The notes under the pieces are model-generated. The model saw nothing but the letters and a program-made list of their open reading frames with translations, was not told the origin of the DNA and searched no databases. A stretch of DNA of 40,448 nucleotides, taken from positions 1 through 40,448 of the forward strand of contig CAIPDP010000108.1 in the NCBI GenBank assembly GCA_903863845.1, given 5' to 3'. This document shows, in pieces, positions 1 to 8,107 of this stretch. A program made the translations under genes and the position numbers. Each line of letters opens with the position of its first letter. The first letter of the stretch is position 1. This DNA comes from an uncultured Mucilaginibacter sp. Its GTDB lineage: Bacteria; Bacteroidota; Bacteroidia; Sphingobacteriales; Sphingobacteriaceae.

Positions 1-1538
1 AAAAACAAGCACAGGCAGCATTTTCCTATGGCAAACCTTTTAGCTATACTTTAAGTACTGGTCCGCTGACAAAGAAATCCTATTTAATTACTTATGCGTT
101 TACTGATAAACGTTCGGTCAATGCGGTTAGTAAATCAGAAGGTACGCCGTATATTCTGACCCCTGCGGTATCGGCGAAAGTTAAGATCAATGGTGCAAAT
201 GTTTTTGGCGAGCGTCCGGGTAACCCCTTCCTGTACAAAATACCGGCTACCGGTCAACAACCTATTACCTATAAAGTGGATGGATTGCCGGCAGATTTAA
301 AATTGGATGCTCAAACAGGTATCATTACTGGTGTAGTTAATGATAAGGGTGACTATCCGGTAACCATTACCGTTAGTAACAAATTGGGGACGGAACATAA
401 AAAATTTACGATCAAGATCGGAGATCTGATTGGTCTTACTCCGGCACTGGGTTGGAATAGCTGGAACGCTTTCGGCCTGAGCGTAAATGATACACGTGTT
501 AGGGTTGCTGCGAAGCAAATGGCCGACAAGCTAAGCGCGCATGGCTGGACCTATATCAATATTGATGATGGATGGGAGGCACCGCAACGCGCAGCCGACG
601 GTAGCATTGTGAGCAACGGGAAATTCCCGGATATGAAAGGCCTGACCGATTATGTGCATAGCCTGGGATTAAGGATGGGCATTTATTCTTCTCCCGGTCC
701 AAGAACGTGTGGCGGATACCTTGGCAGTTACCAGCATGAGGATCAGGACGCGCAGACCTATGCCAACTGGGGTATTGATTATTTAAAATACGACTGGTGT
801 TCTTACGGCGAAATTGCACCTGCCAGTCCGAGTTTAGATGAATATAAAAAACCATACCAGGTAATGCGCGCTTCGCTGGATAAGGTGCATCGTGATATCC
901 TGTTTAGCTTTTGCCAGTATGGTATGGGTGATTCGTGGAACTGGGCTGCTGAAGTGGGCGGTAACAGCTGGCGTACAACCGGGGATATTGAAGACACCTG
1001 GGCAAGTATGTCGCAGATAGGTTTCGGGCAGGATAAAGCTGCACCGCATGCTCAGCCGGGCCATTTCAACGACCCGGATATGCTGGTGGTTGGTAAAGTG
1101 GGTTGGGGCGATAGTCAGCATAACAGCCGCCTGACGCCTGATGAGCAATATACCCATATCAGCTTGTGGGCCCTGCTTTCATCACCCTTACTGATCGGAT
1201 GCGATATGGGCAAGCTGGATAGGTTTACGCTGAACCTGCTGACCAACGACGGGGTATTAGCGATCAGCCAGGATGCTTTAGGTAGGGAAGCCCGGCAGGT
1301 TCGGAAGACGGACAATATTCAAATCTGGGTGAAAGAACTTGAAAATGGAGGTAAGGCCATCGGTATTTTTAATACTTCGGATCAATACCAAACCGAGTCG
1401 CTGGATATCAAAGACGAGTTATTTAATGGTCATTTGAAAACTTTTGATGTATGGACAATGCATTCAATTATTCCATCGGCTGGCAAATTTAATTTTAAGA
1501 TCCCACCACATGGTGTCAAATTGATCCGGGTGCAATAG
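1..1538 (+). CDS. GH27 alpha-galactosidase, 5' truncated by window edge
   Basis: The reading frame is open from base 3, so the true start lies before the window. Cleaves terminal alpha-galactosyl residues. The first part (to about base 420) is beta-rich and resembles the putative Ig-like domain (He_PIG type) often placed before GH27 domains in Bacteroidota. The catalytic barrel begins at TPALGWNSWNAFG, the usual GH27 opening. The nucleophile motif is YLKYDWCSY (Asp codon 792-794) and the acid/base motif is TTGDIEDTW (Asp codon 984-986), matching D170 and D231 of human alpha-galactosidase A. The C-terminal beta-sandwich ends normally at the stop. Sixty-eight bases separate it from the hydroxyproline genes on the same strand. 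Secretion is likely, but the signal peptide is outside the window. Confidence 0.93.
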   Translation, partial: KQAQAAFSYGKPFSYTLSTGPLTKKSYLITYAFTDKRSVNAVSKSEGTPYILTPAVSAKVKINGANVFGERPGNPFLYKIPATGQQPITYKVDGLPADLKLDAQTGIITGVVNDKGDYPVTITVSNKLGTEHKKFTIKIGDLIGLTPALGWNSWNAFGLSVNDTRVRVAAKQMADKLSAHGWTYINIDDGWEAPQRAADGSIVSNGKFPDMKGLTDYVHSLGLRMGIYSSPGPRTCGGYLGSYQHEDQDAQTYANWGIDYLKYDWCSYGEIAPASPSLDEYKKPYQVMRASLDKVHRDILFSFCQYGMGDSWNWAAEVGGNSWRTTGDIEDTWASMSQIGFGQDKAAPHAQPGHFNDPDMLVVGKVGWGDSQHNSRLTPDEQYTHISLWALLSSPLLIGCDMGKLDRFTLNLLTNDGVLAISQDALGREARQVRKTDNIQIWVKELENGGKAIGIFNTSDQYQTESLDIKDELFNGHLKTFDVWTMHSIIPSAGKFNFKIPPHGVKLIRVQ

Positions 1539-1575
1539 TAATTCAGCAATTAATCAAAACCACGATAAAACAAAA

Positions 1576-1592
1576 CGCTGCCTCGAGCAGCG
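1576..1592 (+). other. Small hairpin in the leader of the DapA-family gene
   Basis: CGCTGC and GCAGCG flank a 5-base loop, 15 bases before the start codon at 1607. An A-rich tract, not a U-run, follows, so it is not a terminator. It may shape the ribosome binding region or mark an mRNA end. Function is unknown. Confidence 0.35.
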
Positions 1593-1606
1593 GGAAACAA
1601 AAAAAC

Positions 1607-2530
1607 ATGAAATTTGAATGGAAAGGGGTATTCCCCGCAGTTACAACCAAGTTCACAGATAATGATGAACTGGATTTCGCAGCATTTGATCATAATATCA
1701 ATGCGCAATTAGAGGCAGGCGTTGATGGATTAATTTTGGGTGGTTCATTAGGCGAGGCAAGTGTTTTAAGCGATGAAGAGAAATTTAACTTGCTGAAACA
1801 TACCGTAGATTTTGTTGATGGCAAAGTACCGGTATTGCTCAATATAGCCGAACAAACTACTAAAGCCGCTATTCATGTCGCCCAAAAAGCGGTTGATAAT
1901 GGTGCCAGCGGATTGATGATGTTGCCGCCGATGCGTTATAAAGCTGATGATCATGAAACAGTTGAGTTTTTTGCTGCGGTTGCTAAAAGCACGCACTTGC
2001 CGATCATGATCTATAATAATCCAGTGGATTATAAGATCGAAGTAACTTTGGATATGTTCGCACAATTGGCGGAATTTGATAATATCCAGGCGGTAAAGGA
2101 ATCTACCAGGGATATATCTAATGTTACCCGGATGATCAACCGTTTTGGCGACAGGTTTAAACTATTAACAGGCGTCGATCCCCTGGCTATGGAAAGCCTG
2201 GTAATGGGTGCCGATGGCTGGGTTGCTGGTTTGGTTGATGCTTTCCCGAAAGAAACTGTAGCGATTTTTAGATTGGTAAAGGAGGGACGTATCCCTGAAG
2301 CGCTGGCCATATACCGTTGGTTTTTGCCTGTACTCGAACTGGATATTCATCCTAAATTGGTTCAATACATCAAACTTGCCGAAGTAGCAACAGGTATTGG
2401 TACCGAGAATGTCCGAGCCCCGCGTCTGAAGATAAAGGGAGCCGAGCGCGAACGGGTATTGAAGATCATTAACGATGCTTTGGCAATCAGGCCAATTCTG
2501 CCTGAGGGTAGCTGGGGGCGGATAAGCTAA
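1607..2530 (+). CDS. DapA/NAL-family lyase, probable 1-pyrroline-4-hydroxy-2-carboxylate deaminase
   Basis: 307 aa TIM barrel of the dihydrodipicolinate synthase / N-acetylneuraminate lyase family. Visible residues are GGSLGEA (45-51, replacing the usual GTTGE loop), Tyr136 in IYNNP and the Schiff-base Lys164 in QAVKEST. The family covers many aldol or deaminating reactions, so sequence alone does not fix the substrate. The neighbours do: a 4-hydroxyproline epimerase, a D-amino-acid oxidoreductase and an aldehyde dehydrogenase follow on the same strand. In that pathway (LhpC/HypD step) the enzyme deaminates and dehydrates 1-pyrroline-4-hydroxy-2-carboxylate to 2-oxoglutarate semialdehyde. Cytoplasmic. 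The family call is secure; the substrate is inferred from context. Confidence 0.85.
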   Translation: MKFEWKGVFPAVTTKFTDNDELDFAAFDHNINAQLEAGVDGLILGGSLGEASVLSDEEKFNLLKHTVDFVDGKVPVLLNIAEQTTKAAIHVAQKAVDNGASGLMMLPPMRYKADDHETVEFFAAVAKSTHLPIMIYNNPVDYKIEVTLDMFAQLAEFDNIQAVKESTRDISNVTRMINRFGDRFKLLTGVDPLAMESLVMGADGWVAGLVDAFPKETVAIFRLVKEGRIPEALAIYRWFLPVLELDIHPKLVQYIKLAEVATGIGTENVRAPRLKIKGAERERVLKIINDALAIRPILPEGSWGRIS

Positions 2531-2570
2531 GCACAGCAGTAAAAGCAATTTTAACTAATTAACTTAGTGT

Positions 2571-2642
2571 TCTCTGTGAAAATTCTCCATGAACTTTGTG
2601 GTTAATTTTTTGACCACATAACAGGCAAAGAGCGCACAGAGA
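2571..2642. repeat. Imperfect long palindrome between two hydroxyproline genes
   Basis: TCTCTGTG (2571-2578) pairs with CACAGAGA (2635-2642), and inside it GTGGT pairs with ACCAC around a T-rich loop. The wording (CTTTGTGG, CACAAAG, CACAGAGA) resembles intergenic palindromic repeats I have seen in Bacteroidota genomes, but this is memory, not a search. It lies 16 bases before the aldehyde dehydrogenase start and could affect mRNA stability within the operon. Confidence 0.5.
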
Positions 2643-2658
2643 TTCACAAAGCCATACT

Positions 2659-4233
2659 ATGAAAACACAAACTCTAATTGGATATAAATACATTGAGGGC
2701 ATGAAAACCTTTCGTGCCATCGATCCGTCGACGGGTAAGGAGCTGGAGGGAGATTTTCAGGCCGCCGGTAAAGAAGATGTCGGCAAGGCATTGGCTTTGG
2801 CAGAAAAAGCTTTTGCTGTATATCGTAACATCGACAAAGATACCAAGGCAACATTTTTGCTTGATATTGCGGCCGGGATTAATGCCATCGGCGATCAATT
2901 GATCGAACGCGCCATGGCCGAGAGCGGTTTGCCCATGGGCCGTTTGCAGGGGGAACGGGGCCGAACTATTGGCCAACTCACGATGTTTGCCAATCTGGTA
3001 AAAGAAGGTTCATGGGTTGAGGCGGTGATCGATAATGCGCAACCCGATCGACAGCCTGCCCCACGCCCGGATATTCGCAAACTGCTGGTGCCGATGGGGC
3101 CGGCGGTAGTATTTGGTGCGAGCAATTTCCCGCTGGCATTTTCTGTTGCCGGAGGCGATACAGCTTCCGCATTGGCTGCAGGTTGCCCGGTTATCGTAAA
3201 AGCGCATCCTGCACATCCCGGTACCAGCGCATTGGTTGCTGAAGCGATCAAAGAAGCAGCTCAGAAAAACAATTTGCCAGAGGGCGTATTTTCCATGCTT
3301 TTTGATGATGGATATGCGATCGGCGAAGCACTGGTTAAACATCCTAAAACTAAAATAGTAACCTTTACCGGGTCATTCAACGGCGGCACTGCATTGGTAA
3401 AACTGGCGCAGCAACGCGAAGTGCCTATACCGGTATTCGCCGAGATGGGAAGCATTAACCCAACTATTATTTTGCCTGCTGCGCTCGTGAACCGTTACCA
3501 GCAAATTGCTGAACAATATGCCGCATCCATTACTTTGGGAACCGGCCAGTTTTGTACCAACCCTGGTTTGTTGATCGCGGTTGAATCAGAAGCTACTAAC
3601 AAATTCAAACATGCTTTAGGCGGCGCCATCGAAAAAATGGTGCCTTCAACCATGCTTACTCCCGGTATCCATAATAATTATGCGAAGCTTTCAGCAGCAA
3701 TTTTGTTAGAGAAAGGAGTTGGTTTGCTTGGAAAATCAGAAAGTGCCAATAGCAATAAAGCAAACCAGGCCGTACCATTAGTAGCTGAAGTTAGCGCAGC
3801 AGATTTTCTTAAAAACCCAAAATTGTGCGAGGAAGTATTTGGCCCTTTTTCATTATTGGTCATAGCTGAAAGCGCTGCCGAATTGCAACTGGTTATCGAA
3901 GCACTACCTGGACAATTAACCGCAAGTGTTGTTGCTGATGCGGATGACCTGGTTATTTATAAAGAACCGATCAATAGCCTGGTAAATATTGCCGGTCGTG
4001 TTATATTAAACAATGTACCAACTGGTGTTGAGGTTGTTCCTTCAATGCAGCATGGCGGACCTTTTCCTGCCACCAGCGATGGCCGTTTTACATCGGTAGG
4101 TACAGGTGCTATCAAGCGTTTTGTGCGGCCAGTGGCTTTTCAAAATTGGGCGCCTGAATTATTGCCTCCTGAATTGAAAGATGGTAATCCGCTCGGTATT
4201 TGGCGGACATTTGATGGTGTTTTTACAAAATAG
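2659..4233 (+). CDS. Aldehyde dehydrogenase, probable 2-oxoglutarate semialdehyde dehydrogenase
   Basis: 524 aa aldehyde dehydrogenase of the family that oxidises 2,5-dioxovalerate (2-oxoglutarate semialdehyde) to 2-oxoglutarate. Catalytic elements are visible: Asn156 in GASNFPLAF, Glu262 in FAEMGSINP and the nucleophile Cys299 in GTGQFCTNPG. The cofactor segment carries VKAHPAHPGTS (180-190). The long N-terminal part and FAEMGS motif are typical of this subfamily, which is often NADP-linked. As the last step of hydroxyproline breakdown it feeds the TCA cycle. Start at 2659 is the first Met in frame; the alternative Met at 2701 would leave 510 aa. Confidence 0.9.
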   Translation: MKTQTLIGYKYIEGMKTFRAIDPSTGKELEGDFQAAGKEDVGKALALAEKAFAVYRNIDKDTKATFLLDIAAGINAIGDQLIERAMAESGLPMGRLQGERGRTIGQLTMFANLVKEGSWVEAVIDNAQPDRQPAPRPDIRKLLVPMGPAVVFGASNFPLAFSVAGGDTASALAAGCPVIVKAHPAHPGTSALVAEAIKEAAQKNNLPEGVFSMLFDDGYAIGEALVKHPKTKIVTFTGSFNGGTALVKLAQQREVPIPVFAEMGSINPTIILPAALVNRYQQIAEQYAASITLGTGQFCTNPGLLIAVESEATNKFKHALGGAIEKMVPSTMLTPGIHNNYAKLSAAILLEKGVGLLGKSESANSNKANQAVPLVAEVSAADFLKNPKLCEEVFGPFSLLVIAESAAELQLVIEALPGQLTASVVADADDLVIYKEPINSLVNIAGRVILNNVPTGVEVVPSMQHGGPFPATSDGRFTSVGTGAIKRFVRPVAFQNWAPELLPPELKDGNPLGIWRTFDGVFTK

Positions 4234-4275
4234 GGGTGATAAAGGCTGAAGGCCTGAGTCCGAAATCTGGACTTA

Positions 4276-4301
4276 AGACTCAGTACTCCAGACTCAGTAC
4301 T
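4276..4301. repeat. Short tandem repeat, AGACTCAGTACT twice
   Basis: AGACTCAGTACT occurs at 4276-4287 and 4290-4301 (period 14). Just upstream, AGTCC and GGACT can form a small hairpin. This fills the 76-base gap between the dehydrogenase and the epimerase. No known site type recognised. Confidence 0.5.
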
Positions 4302-4309
4302 TAAAAACA

Positions 4310-5311
4310 ATGGCGAGTAAAACTTTTTTCTGTATAGATGCGCATACCTGCGGTAACCCGGTGCGTTTGGTTGCTGGTGGTGGCCCAAACCTTGAGGGTG
4401 CCAATATGAGCGATAAACGTCAGCATTTTTTGCGTGAATATGACTGGATACGCAAAGGCCTGATGTTTGAACCAAGGGGGCATGATATGATGTCGGGTAG
4501 CATATTGTATCCGCCGCATAATCCTGCTAATGATGTTGCTGTTTTATTTATAGAAACCAGCGGCTGTTTGCCGATGTGTGGGCATGGTACTATTGGTACG
4601 ATCACGATCGCTATCGAAGAAGGCCTGATCGTTCCTAAAACTCCGGGTATTGTGAGGATGGAAACACCTGCAGGTCTGGTATTGATCAGTTACCGGCAGG
4701 AGGGGAGCAAGGTGAAGTCGGTTAAATTGGTCAATGTAGCCTCCTATCTGGCAGCCGAAGGCTTGGAAGTTGAATGTGCCGACCTTGGCCTGTTGACGAT
4801 CGACGTAAGTTATGGTGGCAATTTCTATGCAATTGTAGATTCCCAGGCAAATTTTAAAGGTTTGGAAAATTATACTGCAGATCAGTTGATTTCATTTAGC
4901 AGGGTACTTCGGACAGGGATCAATGAAAAATACAATTTCGTTCATCCTGAAAATCCGACGATCAATACCTGTACCCATATACTTTGGACTGGTGCAACAC
5001 TATCGCCCGAAGCAACAGCACGCAACGCGGTATTTTATGGAGATAAAGCCATCGACCGTTCTCCCTGCGGAACAGGTACATCGGCGCGGATGGCGCAATG
5101 GCATGCAAAGGGGAAATTGAAAAAAGGGGATAAATTCATCCACGAAAGTATCATTGGCAGCCAGTTTATAGGTACGGTGGAAGATGAAGTTACTGTTGGC
5201 GGTAAACCGGCTATTATTCCCGGTATCGAGGGGTGGGCTAGGGTGTATGGTTATAATACAATAAAAATTGATGATGAAGATCCGTATGCTTACGGGTTCC
5301 AGGTGATATAA
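4310..5311 (+). CDS. 4-hydroxyproline 2-epimerase (proline racemase family)
   Basis: 333 aa. Interconverts trans-4-hydroxy-L-proline and cis-4-hydroxy-D-proline without a cofactor, using two Cys residues as acid and base. Both are present: Cys90 in LPMCGHGTIG and Cys253 in DRSPCGTGTSAR. Having Cys at both sites separates epimerases and racemases from the Cys/Thr dehydratases of the same family. First step of catabolism of hydroxyproline, which comes from collagen or plant hydroxyproline-rich proteins. Only two bases separate it from the oxidoreductase that would use its product, so the two are almost certainly co-transcribed. The choice of 4-hydroxyproline over proline rests mainly on context. 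Confidence 0.9.
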   Translation: MASKTFFCIDAHTCGNPVRLVAGGGPNLEGANMSDKRQHFLREYDWIRKGLMFEPRGHDMMSGSILYPPHNPANDVAVLFIETSGCLPMCGHGTIGTITIAIEEGLIVPKTPGIVRMETPAGLVLISYRQEGSKVKSVKLVNVASYLAAEGLEVECADLGLLTIDVSYGGNFYAIVDSQANFKGLENYTADQLISFSRVLRTGINEKYNFVHPENPTINTCTHILWTGATLSPEATARNAVFYGDKAIDRSPCGTGTSARMAQWHAKGKLKKGDKFIHESIIGSQFIGTVEDEVTVGGKPAIIPGIEGWARVYGYNTIKIDDEDPYAYGFQVI

Positions 5312-5313
5312 TT

Positions 5314-6564
5314 ATGAGTAAAGCGATAATCATAGGTGGCGGTGTTATAGGTCTGTTTTCGGCCTATTACCTGCGTAAATCAGGTTGGGAAGTTGAAATT
5401 GTGGAGCAAGGCGATCTTTCCGATAATTGTTCATTCGGCAATGCGGGTATGATCACGCCAAGCCATTTTGTGCCGCTGGCAGCGCCGGGTATGGTGGAGC
5501 AGGGCATAAGGTGGATGTTTGACAGCAAGAGTCCCTTTTATGTCAGGCCATCGCTCAATCCTGAGCTGATCAGCTGGGGTTTGAAGTTTATCAAAAGCGC
5601 CACCAAAAAGCATGTCGAACGTTCGGCTCGTCCATTAACTGACATTTCCGTTTTAAGTAAACAGCTTTACCTGGAGTTTGCAGCAGATTCAAAATTAGAA
5701 TTCGGCATCGAAGATAAAGGCATATTGATGCTATTTAAAACCGCCAAAATGGTGGAAGAAGAGCAGCACCTGGCAGCGGAAGCCGCGGACCTTGGTTTGG
5801 ATGCCCAATATTTGAGCCCCGAACAGTGCAGCGAATTGCAGCCAGGTATCAATTTAGATATCGCCGGGGCCGTACATTACCATTGTGATGCCCATTTATA
5901 TCCCAATCAATTGATGCGGGTATTGGTAAAATACCTGCAGGAGCAAGGCGTCAACATTCACCGGAACACCAGGATCGATCACATCGATCATCAAATCGGA
6001 AAGATAACTGGTTTGAGAAGTTCCGATAAAGAATTTAAGGGCGATGCGTACGTCATCGCTACCGGATCATGGTCGCCGGCCGTTGCCAGACTTACCGGTA
6101 TCAAAGTGCCCTTGATGCCGGGCAAAGGTTATTCCTTTATGGTGCCGCAGGATGAAGCGAAACGAATGACCATACCGTCAATATTATGTGAGGCCCGGGT
6201 AGCAGTTACACCCATGAATGGCAGCATCCGCTATGGCGGTACCATGGAGGTGGGTAAGATCAATCAGCAGATCAATATGAATAGGGTGCGTGGTATTGTT
6301 GAATCGGTGCCTAAGTATTTTCCCGATTTTAAACCTTCCCTTCCTGCCGAAAAAGATATCTGGTATGGTTTCCGGCCAGTTTCGCCGGATGGTATGCCTT
6401 ATATAGGTTTATCGGCCAAATACAGTAACCTGGCTGTGGCTACCGGTCATGCGATGATCGGACTGAGTTTGGGTCCGGCTACAGGAAAGCTTATAGCTGA
6501 GGTATTGAGTGGTGAAGCAACTTCGGTTGATATGGAGGCTTATCGGGTTGAAAGGTTTGGGTAG
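5314..6564 (+). CDS. FAD-dependent D-amino-acid oxidoreductase, probable D-hydroxyproline dehydrogenase
   Basis: 416 aa DAO/DadA-type flavoprotein. The N-terminus carries the ADP-binding fold (IIGGGVIGLFSAYYL, GxGxxG at residues 8-13, then the acidic end EIVEQ). The C-terminal part has the usual DAO closing segment with GYSFMVP, WYGFRPVSPDG and ATGHAMIGLSLGPATG. It should oxidise cis-4-hydroxy-D-proline to 1-pyrroline-4-hydroxy-2-carboxylate, passing electrons to the respiratory chain or oxygen. It starts two bases after the epimerase stop. Single-subunit forms like this are called LhpB/HypO-type in other bacteria. Generic D-amino-acid dehydrogenase activity is the alternative. Confidence 0.88.
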   Translation: MSKAIIIGGGVIGLFSAYYLRKSGWEVEIVEQGDLSDNCSFGNAGMITPSHFVPLAAPGMVEQGIRWMFDSKSPFYVRPSLNPELISWGLKFIKSATKKHVERSARPLTDISVLSKQLYLEFAADSKLEFGIEDKGILMLFKTAKMVEEEQHLAAEAADLGLDAQYLSPEQCSELQPGINLDIAGAVHYHCDAHLYPNQLMRVLVKYLQEQGVNIHRNTRIDHIDHQIGKITGLRSSDKEFKGDAYVIATGSWSPAVARLTGIKVPLMPGKGYSFMVPQDEAKRMTIPSILCEARVAVTPMNGSIRYGGTMEVGKINQQINMNRVRGIVESVPKYFPDFKPSLPAEKDIWYGFRPVSPDGMPYIGLSAKYSNLAVATGHAMIGLSLGPATGKLIAEVLSGEATSVDMEAYRVERFG

Positions 6565-6593
6565 TGCGCCGCAAATATTTGTCGTAAGCGCAA

Positions 6594-7502
6594 TTATTTC
6601 GGAATGGTGTAATAATATATCGGTGCAAAAGCCCCCTCACTGGTGGTATAATAACCTTTGCCATCAAGGGTAAAACCGATGGCTTCACCCTGCTTTTCGG
6701 GTTTGTAGGGCAATTCGGTTGGCGTTTTCAACATCGTTTTCCAGACAGGTTCGTTATTACTACGTTTCCAGTAATAAACCTTTTCGTAGCTTTTCAATAG
6801 TATTTGCTGACCATCGCGCGAGATATCACCAGCGGTGATCCACTTAAACGGTCTGAAACCGTTGAAATATAATTTGCACTTTTTACTGAGTATCAGGGTG
6901 TCGTTGGCCTTAAAGTTTAGTGGAGTTGTATAAACTGTAACCGAGTCGGACCTTTTCGAAACGATATAGATCAGTTTTTCTATCGGGTCGATCATCAGGC
7001 TTTCTGCATCTTTAGGGCCATCGGGGTATTTGTAGTGTACCGGAACTACTTCCGCGTTTTTGATCAGACTGTCCTTGGCCCAATTTGGTTTTTCTTCAAA
7101 CCGATAGATCGTGATGTACTTTCTCACGCCACGGTTATCACCAATATCACCAAGGTAAACATAGCTTTTGTTTTTATCCGGACCGATACCTACTGCTATA
7201 TCCTCGCAATCAACGGCGCCAAGCGTTTGGCTGGGATCGCCCTTAAAATAGATCACATTTTTCAAGGTACCATCCGGGGTGATCGCAAAAAACCTGCTGG
7301 TGTCTCCGCTATCGTTATGGATATAGTAGATATCTTTCCGGATACCGGAAACAGCAATTCCCGATATCTCATCCATTTCCTTGATGCGTAAACGACCGGT
7401 GATATTAAGTTGTTGCGCATCATGCCTGTGCTCGGCAAAAGCCGCGAAAAATAAGATAACAACAATAGGGATGATGATCTTTATTTTTCTTGAACGGCTC
7501 AT
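6594..7502 (-). CDS. Exported or membrane-anchored beta-propeller-like protein, function unknown
   Basis: 302 aa. The N-terminus (MSRSRKIKIIIPIVVILFFAAFA) is a signal peptide or anchor. The rest has repeating beta-strand phrases typical of a propeller: EISGIAVSGI, YIHNDSGD, YLGDIGDN, DAESLMIDP, ITAGDISRDGQ and AIGFTLDGKGYYTTSEG. Acidic clusters (DCEDIAVG, DAESL) are like those in phytase-like or SdiA-regulated propellers, but I cannot assign a substrate. It converges with the hydroxyproline operon (29-base gap), so it is a separate transcription unit. Confidence 0.8.
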   Translation of the reverse strand: MSRSRKIKIIIPIVVILFFAAFAEHRHDAQQLNITGRLRIKEMDEISGIAVSGIRKDIYYIHNDSGDTSRFFAITPDGTLKNVIYFKGDPSQTLGAVDCEDIAVGIGPDKNKSYVYLGDIGDNRGVRKYITIYRFEEKPNWAKDSLIKNAEVVPVHYKYPDGPKDAESLMIDPIEKLIYIVSKRSDSVTVYTTPLNFKANDTLILSKKCKLYFNGFRPFKWITAGDISRDGQQILLKSYEKVYYWKRSNNEPVWKTMLKTPTELPYKPEKQGEAIGFTLDGKGYYTTSEGAFAPIYYYTIPK

Positions 7503-7599
7503 TTATATATCCAAAGGAATTTTATGCAAAGAAAATCAAAAATGCTGATGATTTCCCTTTAATAGCTTACACAAACCCTATAACGGAAAAAAGGCCGTA

Positions 7600-8040
7600 T
7601 TAGTTTGTTGCGGCTACCAGCGCCGATCGTTCAAAATTTAATATTTCATCGGCGCTGCGGTAATCAGCAAGGCCTATTTCATGCAGATATTTGCAATTGC
7701 ATGGATGCCCAGGTGAAACATATACCGGCATATCAAAACCCAGTTGCTGGTAATAGGGGGTGATAAATGCCTGAACCGGTAAATTATTCGCTGTCTCTAT
7801 GATCGATGAGGTGAGCTTACGCAATGGTTTGAGCAGGAGTTTTACCTCGCAAACTTTGAAACGATCGGTAAACGGGATCCAGCGATGAACATCATCAATG
7901 GCAACCAACAGGGCTCCTTGTCGTATGCCTTTAATGGTGCCAATACTCTCTTCTTCGTTCAAATAACTCCGTATCACCACCTGCTGTCCCAGGTAACGGC
8001 TGAAAATTATCAATTGTTCGGCTGCGCTTAATCGATCCAT
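7600..8040 (-). CDS. Conserved-looking hypothetical protein, 146 aa
   Basis: Begins MDRLSAAEQL at 8040. A longer frame runs to 8088 but would overlap the promoter, so the shorter start is preferred. Predicted cytoplasmic. The first half (GQQVVIRSYLNEEESIGTIKGIRQGALLVAID) could be a small beta-barrel. The second half has a GHPCNCKYLHEIG stretch with a CxC pair that might bind metal. It ends 97 bases beyond the start of the propeller-like gene and is read in the same direction. Family not recognised. Confidence 0.75.
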   Translation of the reverse strand: MDRLSAAEQLIIFSRYLGQQVVIRSYLNEEESIGTIKGIRQGALLVAIDDVHRWIPFTDRFKVCEVKLLLKPLRKLTSSIIETANNLPVQAFITPYYQQLGFDMPVYVSPGHPCNCKYLHEIGLADYRSADEILNFERSALVAATN

Positions 8041-8058
8041 AAATGCTAAATATATTAG

Positions 8059-8089
8059 CAAATATAAATTTTGCAGGTCAAAAACCAAA
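8059..8089 (-). promoter_or_regulatory. Bacteroidota-type promoter for the 146-aa gene
   Basis: Read on the minus strand, TTTG (8086-8089) is followed after 19 bases by TATATTTG (8059-8066), fitting the Bacteroidota -33 TTTG / -7 TAnnTTTG pattern. The start codon at 8040 follows 18 bases after the -7 box. This supports the shorter start for the gene. Confidence 0.65.
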
Positions 8090-8107
8090 CAATAACAACT
8101 AAAAAAA

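Noticed and set aside
6565..6593. Terminator between the hydroxyproline operon and the propeller gene
   Set aside because: TGCGC/GCGCA gives only a 5-bp stem with a long loop and no clear U-run.
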